Below are positions 50,992 through 61,302 of a stretch of 64,000 nt of DNA, piece after piece (position 1 is the first letter of the stretch; the number at the start of each line of letters is the position of its first letter). Under the pieces are notes generated by a model. That model had not been told where the DNA came from. It searched no databases and saw only the letters and a list, made by a program, of their open reading frames with translations. Both the position numbers and the translations under genes were made by a program. The DNA comes from an uncultured Bacteroidales bacterium (GTDB taxonomy: Bacteria > Bacteroidota > Bacteroidia > Bacteroidales > P3): positions 1 to 64,000 of the forward strand of contig ONJQ01000001.1 of NCBI GenBank assembly GCA_900318175.1, written 5' to 3'.

Positions 50992-53900
50992 ATGAAAAAA
51001 GGTTGGAAAATAGCCCTCATCTCCGTGGGATCCCTGCTGACCCTTATCATTGTCGGGGTAGCAGTGTTGTGCTGGCTCCTCTTCACCCCGGCCCGCCTCA
51101 CATCCATCGTAAACAGTCTTGCCAAAGACTATATCCTCTGCGAAAACCATTTCGGCAACGTCAGCCTCTCCCTTTTCAAGACCTGGCCCAATGTCGGCGT
51201 GCAGATTGACGATGTCGTCCTCATCAACACCTATCAGGTCCCTGCCGACAATGCGCTGGCCGCCTGTGCCATCCTCGACGACACCCTGGCCCGCGTCAAG
51301 TCGCTCACCGTGGGTCTTGACCTCAAAGCCTTCCTCAAGGACCGCTCCATCGTGGTCCACCAAGTGCGCCTCGACGACACTCGCGCCAACCTCTACACTG
51401 CCCCCGACGGATGGAGCAACCTCGACATCTTCCCGCCGAGCACAGACGAAGAAGAACCCGACAACCAAGAGTCCCAACTGCCCGACGTGGTGCAGTTGGA
51501 GAAAATCAGCATCAACAACCTCAGTGCACAATACTGCAACCTTCCGCAGCGCATGCTGGCCGAAGTTGGAGGCTTTGATCTGGACATCAAAGGCTCCCTC
51601 CTCCACTCCGTCATCGATGCCGACCTGAAGGCAACCGTCGACAAACTGCTGGTCGACATGCGGGACAGCACCGGCAACTCCTCCCTCTGCGCCCATGCCA
51701 ACGACCTTGAGCTCCGCGCCGAAGGCCAGGGTGCCACCGACTCACTGCAAGGACGTTTGCGGCTGGTCATGCCCTCAGGCATGGTCTCCGCCGGCCAGCA
51801 GACCTTCACCACCGAGGCCATGCTCGCCTCCCGCCACGACCTCCTCACCCTCGACGTGCCCTTCCACGCCAATGTAGACAAGATGCGTTTCACCCTCGAC
51901 GATGCCTCTCTCAGCCTTACCGACTACGAGATCGGTGTGCAAGGCTACGTGGCCATGGCCCGCGACGACAAACCCATGAATGTAGACCTCCGCCTGCAAG
52001 CCGACCGCTGGCAGGTGGGCGACCTCATAGCCATCCTTCCCTCGTTCATCACCCAAAGCCTCTCCGGCATGAAAGTGGATGGCAAAGCCTCCCTCTCCGG
52101 CCATGTGCACGGTGTTGTGGCAGATGGACGGCTGCCCCTCGTCGATGCCGACGTGACGTTAGAGAAAGGCTCTTTCTCGGCACCCAAGATGCTCCCCGAG
52201 CCTCTGCGTGCCATCAATGCCAAACTCAGCGCCAACCTCAACCTCTCGACCGACACCGCCTTCAGCGGCATCTCCAAAGTGGACATCCAGCAGCTCGACG
52301 CCCGTCTGGGCCACTCCTCCGTCAGCATCACTGGTACCGTCGACGACCTCATGGGCGACATGCTTGTCGACGCCCGTCTCAAGGGCAACCTCAACCTCCC
52401 CGACCTCCGTCCCTTCCTGCCGGACACCATGCCTATCGACCTGGCCGGCACCTCCCGCATTGACCTCACTGCCAAAAGCCGCCTCAGCGCACTGACTGCT
52501 GTCGACCTGAACAAGATACGCCTTGGCGGCAACATGCACTTTAAGGACCTCAACGTGCGGTGGGACAGCATCCATGCCTCCTCCCCGCAACTTAGCGCCG
52601 CCGTGGCCCTGCCCACCAAGCGCCACAGCCGCACTGTGGCGGAACTGATAGGGCTCCACGTCGTGGGCGGCAAATTGGATGTCAACATGGAGAACACAGG
52701 CATGACAGCCCAAGTCAGCCATCCCGACATCCGTGTCGGCATCCCCAACATCCTAGACGACCGCGTGCCCCTGGCCGCAGCCTTCAACATCGGGGCCTCC
52801 AAGCTGAACGTCTATATGGACTCCATGATAGTCTATTCGGACACCCTGCGCCTCAACGGCAGCGTCCGCAACGACACCACACAGGACAACATTCTCAAGC
52901 AGTGGAACCCCGTGGCCGACATCGAAGTCCACCGTGCCGTCCTCTCCATGAGCAACGCCTCAGAAGCCGTGCGCATGCCCTGGTTCAAAGCCGCCTATCG
53001 GCCTGAATCCACCCGCATCGAGCACGCCGACGTGCTGTGGGGAGTCTCCGACTACCACCTCGACGGCACCCTCTACGGTCTCGAAGACTGGCTCAGCCAC
53101 AAAGCCATGCTGCATGGCGACATCAATTTCACCTCGCAGTATGCCGACGTCGACCAGCTCATGGCCATCCTCAGCGGCATGGGCAGCGACGAGGACACCC
53201 TCCAGCAGCAACGCGTCGAGGACAACGTGCCCAAAGAGGCCAACCCCTTCATCGTGCCCAAAGACGTGAGGGTGAAACTCAACACCAGCATCACACGCTG
53301 CATAGCCTTTGGCAACGACCTTTCCGAACTTGGTGGCTCCCTCACCGTCAACGACGGCGTCGCCGTGCTGGAACAGATCGGCTTCACCTGCAAAGCCGCC
53401 CGCATGCAGCTGACCGGCATCTATGAATCGCCGCGTGTCAACAACCTCTTTGTCGGTCTCGACTTCCACCTCCTCGACATCCAGATTGACGAGCTGCTGG
53501 ACATGATACCCACCATCGACACCCTTGTGCCCATGCTCAAAGCCTTCAAGGGACAAGCCAACTTCCACTTAGCCGCCGAGTGCAACCTCGACGCCTTCTA
53601 CCAGCCCAAGATGAGCACCCTCCTCGGTGCCGCCGCCATCAACGGCAAAGACCTCGTAGTGATGGACAACCAGACCGTTGCCACCATGGCCAAACTGCTG
53701 CAATTCAAAAACTGGCGCGAAAAGGACAACAACATCGGCATCGACAGCATCAGCGTCGAAGCGCAAGTGTTCCGCAAAGAAATCATGGTCTACCCCTTCC
53801 TCCTCAACCTCCACAACTACCAGCTCTGCATTGCTGGCCAGCACAACCTTGCCAAAAACTGCACCTACCACCTCGAACTCCTCAAGAGCCCCTTGCCCTT

Positions 53901-54066
53901 GCGGCTTGCCATCGACGTGAAAGGCAACCTCAGCAAACCCAAAATCGAGCTTGGCGACATCCGCTACGGCGAGATGTACATCCCCGACAAGAGCGATGCC
54001 TTCCAGCAGCGCACCCTCGAACTGAAAGGCCTTGTCCGCAAAGCCCTCGAAGCCAACGTGCGCTAA
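50992..54066 (+). CDS. AsmA-family envelope protein
   Basis: A 1024-residue protein with one N-terminal membrane helix (ALISVGSLLTLIIVGVAVLC) followed by a very long repeat of beta-strands. The AsmA front is clear (FTPARLTSIVNSLAKDYILC, FGNVSLSLFKTWPNVGVQID, LKAFLKDRSIVVHQVRLDD). A C-terminal AsmA-type segment ends KGNLSKPKIELGDIRYGEMY. AsmA/TamB/YhdP-type proteins are periplasm-spanning beta-groove proteins thought to move phospholipids to the outer membrane. It has a strong terminator just after the stop. No barrel partner is adjacent. Start and stop are unambiguous. Confidence 0.86.
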   Translation: MKKGWKIALISVGSLLTLIIVGVAVLCWLLFTPARLTSIVNSLAKDYILCENHFGNVSLSLFKTWPNVGVQIDDVVLINTYQVPADNALAACAILDDTLARVKSLTVGLDLKAFLKDRSIVVHQVRLDDTRANLYTAPDGWSNLDIFPPSTDEEEPDNQESQLPDVVQLEKISINNLSAQYCNLPQRMLAEVGGFDLDIKGSLLHSVIDADLKATVDKLLVDMRDSTGNSSLCAHANDLELRAEGQGATDSLQGRLRLVMPSGMVSAGQQTFTTEAMLASRHDLLTLDVPFHANVDKMRFTLDDASLSLTDYEIGVQGYVAMARDDKPMNVDLRLQADRWQVGDLIAILPSFITQSLSGMKVDGKASLSGHVHGVVADGRLPLVDADVTLEKGSFSAPKMLPEPLRAINAKLSANLNLSTDTAFSGISKVDIQQLDARLGHSSVSITGTVDDLMGDMLVDARLKGNLNLPDLRPFLPDTMPIDLAGTSRIDLTAKSRLSALTAVDLNKIRLGGNMHFKDLNVRWDSIHASSPQLSAAVALPTKRHSRTVAELIGLHVVGGKLDVNMENTGMTAQVSHPDIRVGIPNILDDRVPLAAAFNIGASKLNVYMDSMIVYSDTLRLNGSVRNDTTQDNILKQWNPVADIEVHRAVLSMSNASEAVRMPWFKAAYRPESTRIEHADVLWGVSDYHLDGTLYGLEDWLSHKAMLHGDINFTSQYADVDQLMAILSGMGSDEDTLQQQRVEDNVPKEANPFIVPKDVRVKLNTSITRCIAFGNDLSELGGSLTVNDGVAVLEQIGFTCKAARMQLTGIYESPRVNNLFVGLDFHLLDIQIDELLDMIPTIDTLVPMLKAFKGQANFHLAAECNLDAFYQPKMSTLLGAAAINGKDLVVMDNQTVATMAKLLQFKNWREKDNNIGIDSISVEAQVFRKEIMVYPFLLNLHNYQLCIAGQHNLAKNCTYHLELLKSPLPLRLAIDVKGNLSKPKIELGDIRYGEMYIPDKSDAFQQRTLELKGLVRKALEANVR

Positions 54067-54082
54067 GCGCCCGGCATACCTT

Positions 54083-54128
54083 ATGGCAGGGATGGGAGAC
54101 ACCGCTCCCCCATCCCTGCCATTTTTTT
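54083..54128 (+). terminator. Rho-independent terminator of the AsmA gene
   Basis: 14 bp perfect stem (ATGGCAGGGATGGG and its inverse) followed by seven T. Confidence 0.93.
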
Positions 54129-54252
54129 GTGCACCCCATGCCATATTCCTCCAAAAAAGTGCACCTAACGTCCTAAAAGGAAGGAGCGGAGCGGCCTACA
54201 TCCTTCTGAAAAATGAGGGAGTGCAAGAAAAAACTTGTCGCACCCTCTTTTT

Positions 54253-54397
54253 AGGGGACTTCAATAAATTGTCTCGAAAAGGGAAACGCTCAATACCCCT
54301 GCACTTATAGCGTGGGGTACATCAAGCAAATCCATCCACCGTGTCGGAGACAAGCGCTCTCAAAAAATGAATAAATAGAGCCAACTTTTATTCGACC
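54253..54397 (+). repeat. Element R2, copy 2
   Basis: A ~145 bp match to the hpt leader at 49842-49987, here upstream of a decayed surface-protein fragment. The hairpin around CCCCT...GGGG is kept only in part. Confidence 0.72.
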
Positions 54398-54398
54398 T

Positions 54399-54785
54399 CC
54401 CTTATCAAACAACACGTACAAGCCTTACGCCGACCACTCGGACCGCCTGCCGGTGGCCTATGTGGGTGACTACGGAGCCGACGTCTTCACCTATCAGACC
54501 CTCTTGCTGCAAGCACGCGGCAGTTCAGAATGGGTATGGCTGCAGAGAGAATTCGGCATCAATGCCCTCAACGACGTTACCGGCACCAAGACCACCCTGT
54601 CCGACAACGCCTCCAACGGCACTGCCCACATAGTGAGCAGCGACGGGAACCTCAAAGTCTACCTGCCCCCCAGTGTGGGCAACCCCGACACCAGCCTTGC
54701 CAGACCCCTTTCCCAATCCAAACTCAACCCGTCGTCCAGGCGCACCGTCCCCCGGGCCGCCAGCCACCATTCCCATCTCGCATAG
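54399..54785 (+). pseudogene. Remnant of a secreted surface-protein gene, fragment 1
   Basis: An open stretch without a plausible start. It reads NNTYKPYADHSDRLPVAYVG, then DYGADVFTYQTLLLQARG and DGNLKVYLPPSVGNPD, which look like part of a large surface or adhesin protein. After ~54720 the codons become low-complexity and unlike protein. It directly follows element R2. Together with fragment 2 it suggests a gene lost by deletion, broken by repeat copy E at 54855-54966. Confidence 0.5.
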
Positions 54786-54854
54786 CCCCTGCCCGAACAA
54801 CAGCAGCCCCGTCTATCGGCAGCCCACTGCTCCGAGCTGTTCCTTTTTTTTGCC

Positions 54855-54966
54855 CTTCCTCCACTCCTTTTTCCTCAGTTGTTCCTCATTTGTTCCTCAT
54901 TTGTTCCTTTTTCATTGGACAACTACTCCAAGAAACGACCTACCTCGTTACGCGAAGGAGCGAACC
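54855..54966 (+). repeat. Dispersed repeat R1, copy E
   Basis: A 112 bp element. It begins CTTCCTCCACTCCTTTTTCC, has three 11 bp TTCCTCAKTTG-type units in tandem, then CCTTTTTCATTGGACAACTA, and ends GCGAAGGAGCGAACC. It sits between the two surface-protein fragments. Confidence 0.8.
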
Positions 54967-55010
54967 TGCCCCGACTCAGCACACAATGTTTACAAAAATG
55001 ACATTTACCT

Positions 55011-55300
55011 GTGAGCCAAAGCATTCTCAACTACGGCTACACCGGCATGACTCCCGGCGCCAACTTTGTCGACACGTTCACCACGACGGAGTATACCCTC
55101 AACGGTCTGGAGCCCGAGACGCAACACGACATCTTCATACGCTCGTTCTGTGACGAAGACTGGCTCAGCAGCTGGTCGCCAAGTGCCACCTTCACCACTC
55201 AGCAAGGCTTAGGCAACGGACAACCTGAGGCCAACAGCCATTACACTTTGCGTCCCAATCCCGCCTCGCGGAGCACTACCGGCCTCCTGAAAGGAACGGC
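55011..55300 (+). pseudogene. Remnant of a secreted surface-protein gene, fragment 2 (fn3-like plus start of T9SS domain)
   Basis: Open frame that reads MTPGANFVDTFTTTEYTLNG, LEPETQHDIFIRSFCDED and WSPSATFTTQQG, a fibronectin type III-like strand pattern. It then reaches HYTLRPNPASRSTTG, the beginning of a T9SS sorting domain, before it degenerates. It runs in frame into the NUDIX gene, but no start or promoter supports a joint protein. Best read as the 3' remnant of a T9SS-exported protein whose other remains are fragment 1. Confidence 0.55.
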
Positions 55301-55361
55301 ACGGAACAGCATTAACACAATACCGCACAATAAAACTTCGCCCTTGGCGTTATCAATGCCG

Positions 55362-55979
55362 ATGATAATAGCTTACCAAGACACACTGATGCACCTCTGT
55401 CCCGCCAAGCTGCGGAACACGCTACAAGTGCCGCCCCACTGCACAGTAATAGAGGACAGCGAGCTGGCCCACGTCTTTGACCTACTGACCGCCGGAGAGG
55501 GCGACATATGGGTATGGATTGCGGACAATCCGCGACGTCTCGTCGAGGCTCTCCGCAGCCGGTTCCGCATGGTGAAGGCCGCCGGAGGACTTGTGACGGC
55601 CCCCAACGGCGACTGCCTGATGATAGAGCGCGAAGGCCACTGGGACCTGCCCAAGGGCATGGTGGAACGTGGCGAGACTTTGCAACAGGCCGCCCTGCGC
55701 GAGGTGACGGAGGAAACGGGCATCGCCGCCCAACCGGACCCCTCCCTCATCATCAAGACTTACCATATATACGACAAATATGGAGGCTGGCACTTGAAAC
55801 AGACCTCATGGTACGCCATGCGTTCGCAACGCCTACAGACCCGTCCTCAGACCGAGGAGTCCATAAGCCAGGCCGTGTGGGTGCCAAGGCAGGAATGTCT
55901 GCAACGCCTTCAAACATCGTTTGCGTCGCTGCGCCTTGTGGCACAAGCAGCCCTCAACTCTAACACCACCGCCAAGTGA
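55362..55979 (+). CDS. NUDIX hydrolase
   Basis: A 205-residue protein. An N-terminal ~75-residue region (AYQDTLMHLCPAKLRNTLQV) precedes the NUDIX domain with LIMIEREGHWDLPKG-type entry (CLMIEREGHWDLPKGMVERG) and the full Nudix box GMVERGETLQQAALREVTEETGI (G-x5-E-x7-REVTEETGI). The catalytic Glu residues are all present, so hydrolysis of a nucleoside diphosphate-linked compound is expected; the substrate is unknown. The start is set at the ATG at 55362 (55356 also possible) because the upstream codons belong to a surface-protein remnant. The stop overlaps the dprA start (GTGA). Confidence 0.87.
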   Translation: MIIAYQDTLMHLCPAKLRNTLQVPPHCTVIEDSELAHVFDLLTAGEGDIWVWIADNPRRLVEALRSRFRMVKAAGGLVTAPNGDCLMIEREGHWDLPKGMVERGETLQQAALREVTEETGIAAQPDPSLIIKTYHIYDKYGGWHLKQTSWYAMRSQRLQTRPQTEESISQAVWVPRQECLQRLQTSFASLRLVAQAALNSNTTAK

Positions 55980-57082
55980 ACCCTTACCCCATAGCCCTGA
56001 CCCTAACGCCCGGCCTTGGCAACAAGACCATCCGCCAGCTGCTGGCCATCTGTCCCAAGCCGGAGGAGCTGTTTGCCATGAGCCACTCCCAACTGAGGGA
56101 AATCTTCCAGAACCATATCGGAATCATTGCCGCCATCGAGAGCCGCCAACCCCTTGCACAGGCCGAACAGGCCATCCCCTTGATGGAAGGCTATGGAGTG
56201 GAGACGCTTTTCTGCACCGATGGGGACTATCCGCAACGCCTCAACGAGGCGGGATGCGAGGACACGCCGGTACTGCTCTACCGCATGGGAAGGTGCGACC
56301 TTAATGCCGGGCACTCGGTAGCCCTGGTGGGCTCACGCAAATGCACGGACTACGGACGGGCGACCACCCACCGACTGGTGGAGGAGATGAAAGCCGACGG
56401 CACCACCATAGTGAGCGGACTGGCCTACGGCATTGACACCGCGGCACACGAGGCAGCATTGAAGCAAGGGCTGCCCACAGTGGCAGTGCTGGGTCATGGA
56501 CTGGACATCATTTACCCGCCCCAAAACCGTCTGCTGGCAAGGCAGATAGTGGAACGCGGCGGAGCCCTGCTGAGTGAATATCCACTGCACACCCAAATCA
56601 ATGCTTCAAACTTTCCGGCCCGCAACAGGATAGTCGCAGCACTGGCTGACGCCACCATCGTCGTCGAGGCTGCTGAGCGCGGTGGGGCACTGATCACCGC
56701 CAATATGGCCAACAGCTACCACCGCGAGGTGTTCGCTGTGCCGGGGCGATTGGACGACCCCCTGTCGGAAGGATGCAACAATCTTGTCATCAACAACAAG
56801 GCCGTTATGATACGCAATGCTGGCGACCTCTTCTATCAGATGGGCTGGAAGAACACCTTCGACCGTCAACGGCAGCGCGAGGAGCAGATGTCGCTCTTCT
56901 CCACGCTGAACATAAACCAGCAGTTGGTGGTGCGGCTGCTGACGGAAAACCGCGAGATGACCCTCGATGAAATAGTGTCGAAAAGTGGTTTATCCCTCCC
57001 CAAAACAGCCTCGATAATGATGGAATTGGAGCTGAAAAATGTGGTGAGATGCCTTCCCGGAAGACTGTATAAAATAAACTAA
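55976..57082 (+). CDS. dprA: DNA-processing protein DprA
   Basis: A 368-residue DprA. The N-terminal SAM-like helical domain (LTPGLGNKTIRQLLAICPK) precedes the Rossmann core: VALVGSRKCTDYGRATTHRL, TTIVSGLAYGIDTAAHEAAL, TVAVLGHGLDIIYPPQNRLL, FPARNRIVAALADATIVVEA and REVFAVPGRLDDPLSEGCN. A winged-helix C-terminus follows (LTENREMTLDEIVSKSGLSL). It loads RecA on incoming single-stranded DNA in natural transformation; many non-competent Bacteroidota keep it too. The start is a GTG overlapping the NUDIX stop. Confidence 0.95.
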   Translation: MNPYPIALTLTPGLGNKTIRQLLAICPKPEELFAMSHSQLREIFQNHIGIIAAIESRQPLAQAEQAIPLMEGYGVETLFCTDGDYPQRLNEAGCEDTPVLLYRMGRCDLNAGHSVALVGSRKCTDYGRATTHRLVEEMKADGTTIVSGLAYGIDTAAHEAALKQGLPTVAVLGHGLDIIYPPQNRLLARQIVERGGALLSEYPLHTQINASNFPARNRIVAALADATIVVEAAERGGALITANMANSYHREVFAVPGRLDDPLSEGCNNLVINNKAVMIRNAGDLFYQMGWKNTFDRQRQREEQMSLFSTLNINQQLVVRLLTENREMTLDEIVSKSGLSLPKTASIMMELELKNVVRCLPGRLYKIN

Positions 57083-57202
57083 TACAAACCGATACAAATT
57101 GTTGATATTTTTTTTGCGATAAAAATTTTGCTAATTGGGAATAAAATTGTAATTTCGCACTTTGAAATGCTCGTCAAAATTCTATAGAATAAAAATACAT
57201 AA

Positions 57203-58717
<1,515 letters not shown>

Positions 58718-58729
58718 TGCCCTGAGACC

Positions 58730-58966
58730 ATGAAAGTAAAAATCACAAAACCCGACTCGACAGTCTTCGAAGGAGAGGCCAAGTTGTTGCAACTGCCTGG
58801 TGCAGGAGGCCTCTTCGAGATACTGCAGAACCACGCTCCCATCATCTCCGCCCTCACCAAAGGCACCCTTCGAGTGGTGACGGACGGCGACGAGACCAAA
58901 CTCTTTGAGATTCGTGGCGGTGTGGTAAAAGGGCAGAAGAACGACATCCTCATCCTGGTGCAGTAA
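58730..58966 (+). CDS. atpC: F1Fo ATP synthase subunit epsilon (short form)
   Basis: A 78-residue epsilon subunit. It holds only the N-terminal beta-sandwich (MKVKITKPDSTVFEGEAKLL, LPGAGGLFEILQNHAPIISA and LFEIRGGVVKGQKNDILILV). The C-terminal helical hairpin found in E. coli AtpC is absent, as in several Bacteroidota. It joins the rotor stalk. Without the helices, the epsilon-type inhibition of ATP hydrolysis should not operate. Twelve bases separate it from atpD. Confidence 0.93.
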   Translation: MKVKITKPDSTVFEGEAKLLQLPGAGGLFEILQNHAPIISALTKGTLRVVTDGDETKLFEIRGGVVKGQKNDILILVQ

Positions 58967-59015
58967 ACGGCAGCAGTCTGTCGCTCTGCCCTTCACCCAT
59001 AAAGAATCACAAGAG

Positions 59016-60272
59016 ATGGAGAGCATTGTAATAAAAGACGTACTGCTGAACGAAAGAACCACCAGCATTCTCATAGAGAACAACCTTATATCAGGCATCG
59101 GAGACCACGTCCCGATGCCTGATAATGTTTTTGTGATTGACGGCAAAGGCAAGGCCGCACTACCCTCTTTTGCCAACATGCACACCCATGCAGCAATGAC
59201 ATTGTTGAAAGGGATGGGGAGTGACCTGCCCCTGCACAGCTGGCTGAACGACTGCATCTGGCCTGCCGAGAAGCACCTCGACTATGAGGCCGTGTATTGG
59301 GGAGTAAAACTTGCATGCTTGGAGATGATTAAAAGCGGCACCACCCTCTTCAACGACATGTATTTCCTCCTGCCATGGGCTGCCAAAGCGGTGGCAGAAA
59401 TGGGTATCCGCGGCATCCTTGGCATCAATGTGTTCGGTGCCGGTGACGAACTCACCAATGAGGCTTTCCTGCAACTGCGCGACGAAGTGGAGGGCGCCGG
59501 CGAGCTGCTGAAACTAAGCATCGCGCCCCATTCCATTTATACTGTCAGCGAAAAAGGGCTGGTGCATTGTGCCGAAATGAGCCACCTATACGGAACCCTA
59601 TACCAGATTCACATGTCCGAAACTGAAAAAGAGGTTCAGGATTGCCTTGCCGCCCATAATTGCCGCCCCTACGAGCTGCTGGAGCGGACAGGTGTATTGA
59701 AGCTAACCGAGAGCCGATTGGTGGGCGCACACAGCCTTTATTTGAGCAGCAACGAGATTGACCTGATGGCACGCCACCACGTGACGGCGACACACAACCC
59801 CTGCTCCAACCTGAAACTGGGTTCGGGCTACCGTTTCCTCTACAACGAACTGCGGGAGGCAGGAGTGAACATCACCCTCGGCACTGACGGCAGCGCCAGC
59901 AGCAATAACTTAGACATGATCGAGGCCGCCCGCCTGATGTCATACCTCCAAAAAGGCGTGCGGCAGGACCCCACAGTGCTCCCTGCCAACGAGCTGCTGC
60001 AAGTGGCCTCGGAAAACGGATTCCGCGCAGCGGGAATCAACGCCGGACGCATAGAGGTGGGGAAAGTGGCCGACATGATTCTTGTCGACTTGGACAATCT
60101 GGCTTTCGTCCCCATGCACGACACCCTCTCAGGTCTCTTCTACGCCGCACACGGCGATGCCGTGGACACCGTTATCTGCAACGGCCGCATCGTGATGCGC
60201 AACCGCCACGTGGACGGCGAAGAGGAGATTCGCACCCAAGCCCGCAAACATACCCATCGGCTGAAAAGTTGA
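59016..60272 (+). CDS. mtaD: MtaD-like amidohydrolase (5-methylthioadenosine/S-adenosylhomocysteine deaminase)
   Basis: A 418-residue metal-dependent amidohydrolase. Ligands and signature segments are LPSFANMHTHAAMTLLKGMG (HTH), WLNDCIWPAEKHLD, IAPHSIYTVSEKG, YQIHMSETEKEVQDC, RLVGAHSLYLS and ITLGTDGSASSNNLDMIEAA (final Asp). The pattern matches deaminases of methylthioadenosine and S-adenosylhomocysteine, which recycle SAM by-products. A chlorohydrolase-like role on other purines or pterins cannot be excluded. It starts 49 bp after atpC and may be read through from it. Confidence 0.85.
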   Translation: MESIVIKDVLLNERTTSILIENNLISGIGDHVPMPDNVFVIDGKGKAALPSFANMHTHAAMTLLKGMGSDLPLHSWLNDCIWPAEKHLDYEAVYWGVKLACLEMIKSGTTLFNDMYFLLPWAAKAVAEMGIRGILGINVFGAGDELTNEAFLQLRDEVEGAGELLKLSIAPHSIYTVSEKGLVHCAEMSHLYGTLYQIHMSETEKEVQDCLAAHNCRPYELLERTGVLKLTESRLVGAHSLYLSSNEIDLMARHHVTATHNPCSNLKLGSGYRFLYNELREAGVNITLGTDGSASSNNLDMIEAARLMSYLQKGVRQDPTVLPANELLQVASENGFRAAGINAGRIEVGKVADMILVDLDNLAFVPMHDTLSGLFYAAHGDAVDTVICNGRIVMRNRHVDGEEEIRTQARKHTHRLKS

Positions 60273-60324
60273 ATCCATCCCGTCAAAAAAACACATTGGT
60301 GCCTATTCCCAGAGACCAAACATC

Positions 60325-61302
60325 ATGAATACACTGAGATTGCTTTTATTGTGTGCAATTGTGTGCACAATCGCTGCCTGCAAAAGCGGAACAGGAAAAG
60401 AGTCCGCCGTCGAACCTCCGTTTGAGGACACCATCCCCATCATCTTCGAGACGGATGGGATGTACTGTTACAGCAACTCCATCTATTGTAGCATGGAAGT
60501 GAACGGGTTGAAGATTGACACTGTCCTTATTGACAATGGATGCTATCATTCGCACATTTCCCCTGACTTGGCCGAAAGACTGAATCTGTCGTACACGGTT
60601 CTGCGAATTGACACACTATTGGCGAGTATAGGCTCCGCAATAGCCCTGTCAGACCAACGCAAGCATTGCACCCCGGACAGTCTCTATTGTACAATTGGGC
60701 GCACTTCTTTCCGCATGGATACCATAGACATAACCAGATGGGCAGAACTGATTTTCAAAGTGCCCTGCAAGGCCGCGATTGGCCGCGATGTTTTTGAACG
60801 ATATGTAGTGGAGATTGACTATCGGAACAAATATATGGTGCTGAGCAACCACCTTCCGGAGACGATAGCGGAATATATGGCAATTCCCATGGAATACACT
60901 AATTCGCAATACTCTCAGCGATTCAGGTGCATCAAAGTTGACGGGTTCAGATTGAAAGACGGAAACCCGGCTTCGGCACGGGCGTTCTTGGATTTAGGGA
61001 ACGCTGCCGGCACAGGCTTCGATTCCATGTTCTTGACACAGGTTGACCAGCATTTCAGCCAGATAGACACCGCCTCTCTTGCCTGGCTCATCCTGTCCCA
61101 AATCGGCGCTGCCGTCGACAGTGTGGATTTCCCGATTGAACACATGGATGACGACCGCCGCATCGTGGCAAAGTTGCCAGGAACCATGTTGGACATATCA
61201 GAGTTGAATTGCGACATCCTGCTCGGCAACAATTTCTTCAGCCACTTCAACATCATCTTCGACTACAAAAACAATATGTTCTATCTGAAGCACAACAAAT
61301 AG
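60325..61302 (+). CDS. Retropepsin-like lipoprotein with duplicated aspartyl-protease fold
   Basis: A 325-residue lipoprotein (SPII signal, lipobox IAAC, Cys19). The mature part has two similar halves. The first has VLIDNGCYHSHISPDLAERL (Asp70-Asn-Gly) and AIGRDVFERYVVEIDYRNKY. The second has AFLDLGNAAGTGFDSMFLTQ (Asp223-Leu-Gly) and LLGNNFFSHFNIIFDYKNNM. In retropepsins the active motif is D-T/S-G and the late motif is LG-x-x-F-L-x-x-F-x-x-x-I-D-F, so both halves keep the framework, but the Thr/Ser of DTG is replaced. Proteolysis is therefore uncertain. It should be on the periplasmic or outer-membrane side. Confidence 0.72.
   Translation: MNTLRLLLLCAIVCTIAACKSGTGKESAVEPPFEDTIPIIFETDGMYCYSNSIYCSMEVNGLKIDTVLIDNGCYHSHISPDLAERLNLSYTVLRIDTLLASIGSAIALSDQRKHCTPDSLYCTIGRTSFRMDTIDITRWAELIFKVPCKAAIGRDVFERYVVEIDYRNKYMVLSNHLPETIAEYMAIPMEYTNSQYSQRFRCIKVDGFRLKDGNPASARAFLDLGNAAGTGFDSMFLTQVDQHFSQIDTASLAWLILSQIGAAVDSVDFPIEHMDDDRRIVAKLPGTMLDISELNCDILLGNNFFSHFNIIFDYKNNMFYLKHNK

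Noticed and set aside
54171-54235. A sixth R1 copy around the AAGGAAGGAGCGGAGCGG stretch
   Set aside because: Only a short piece resembles the closing end of R1; the internal blocks are missing, so it is at most a remnant.
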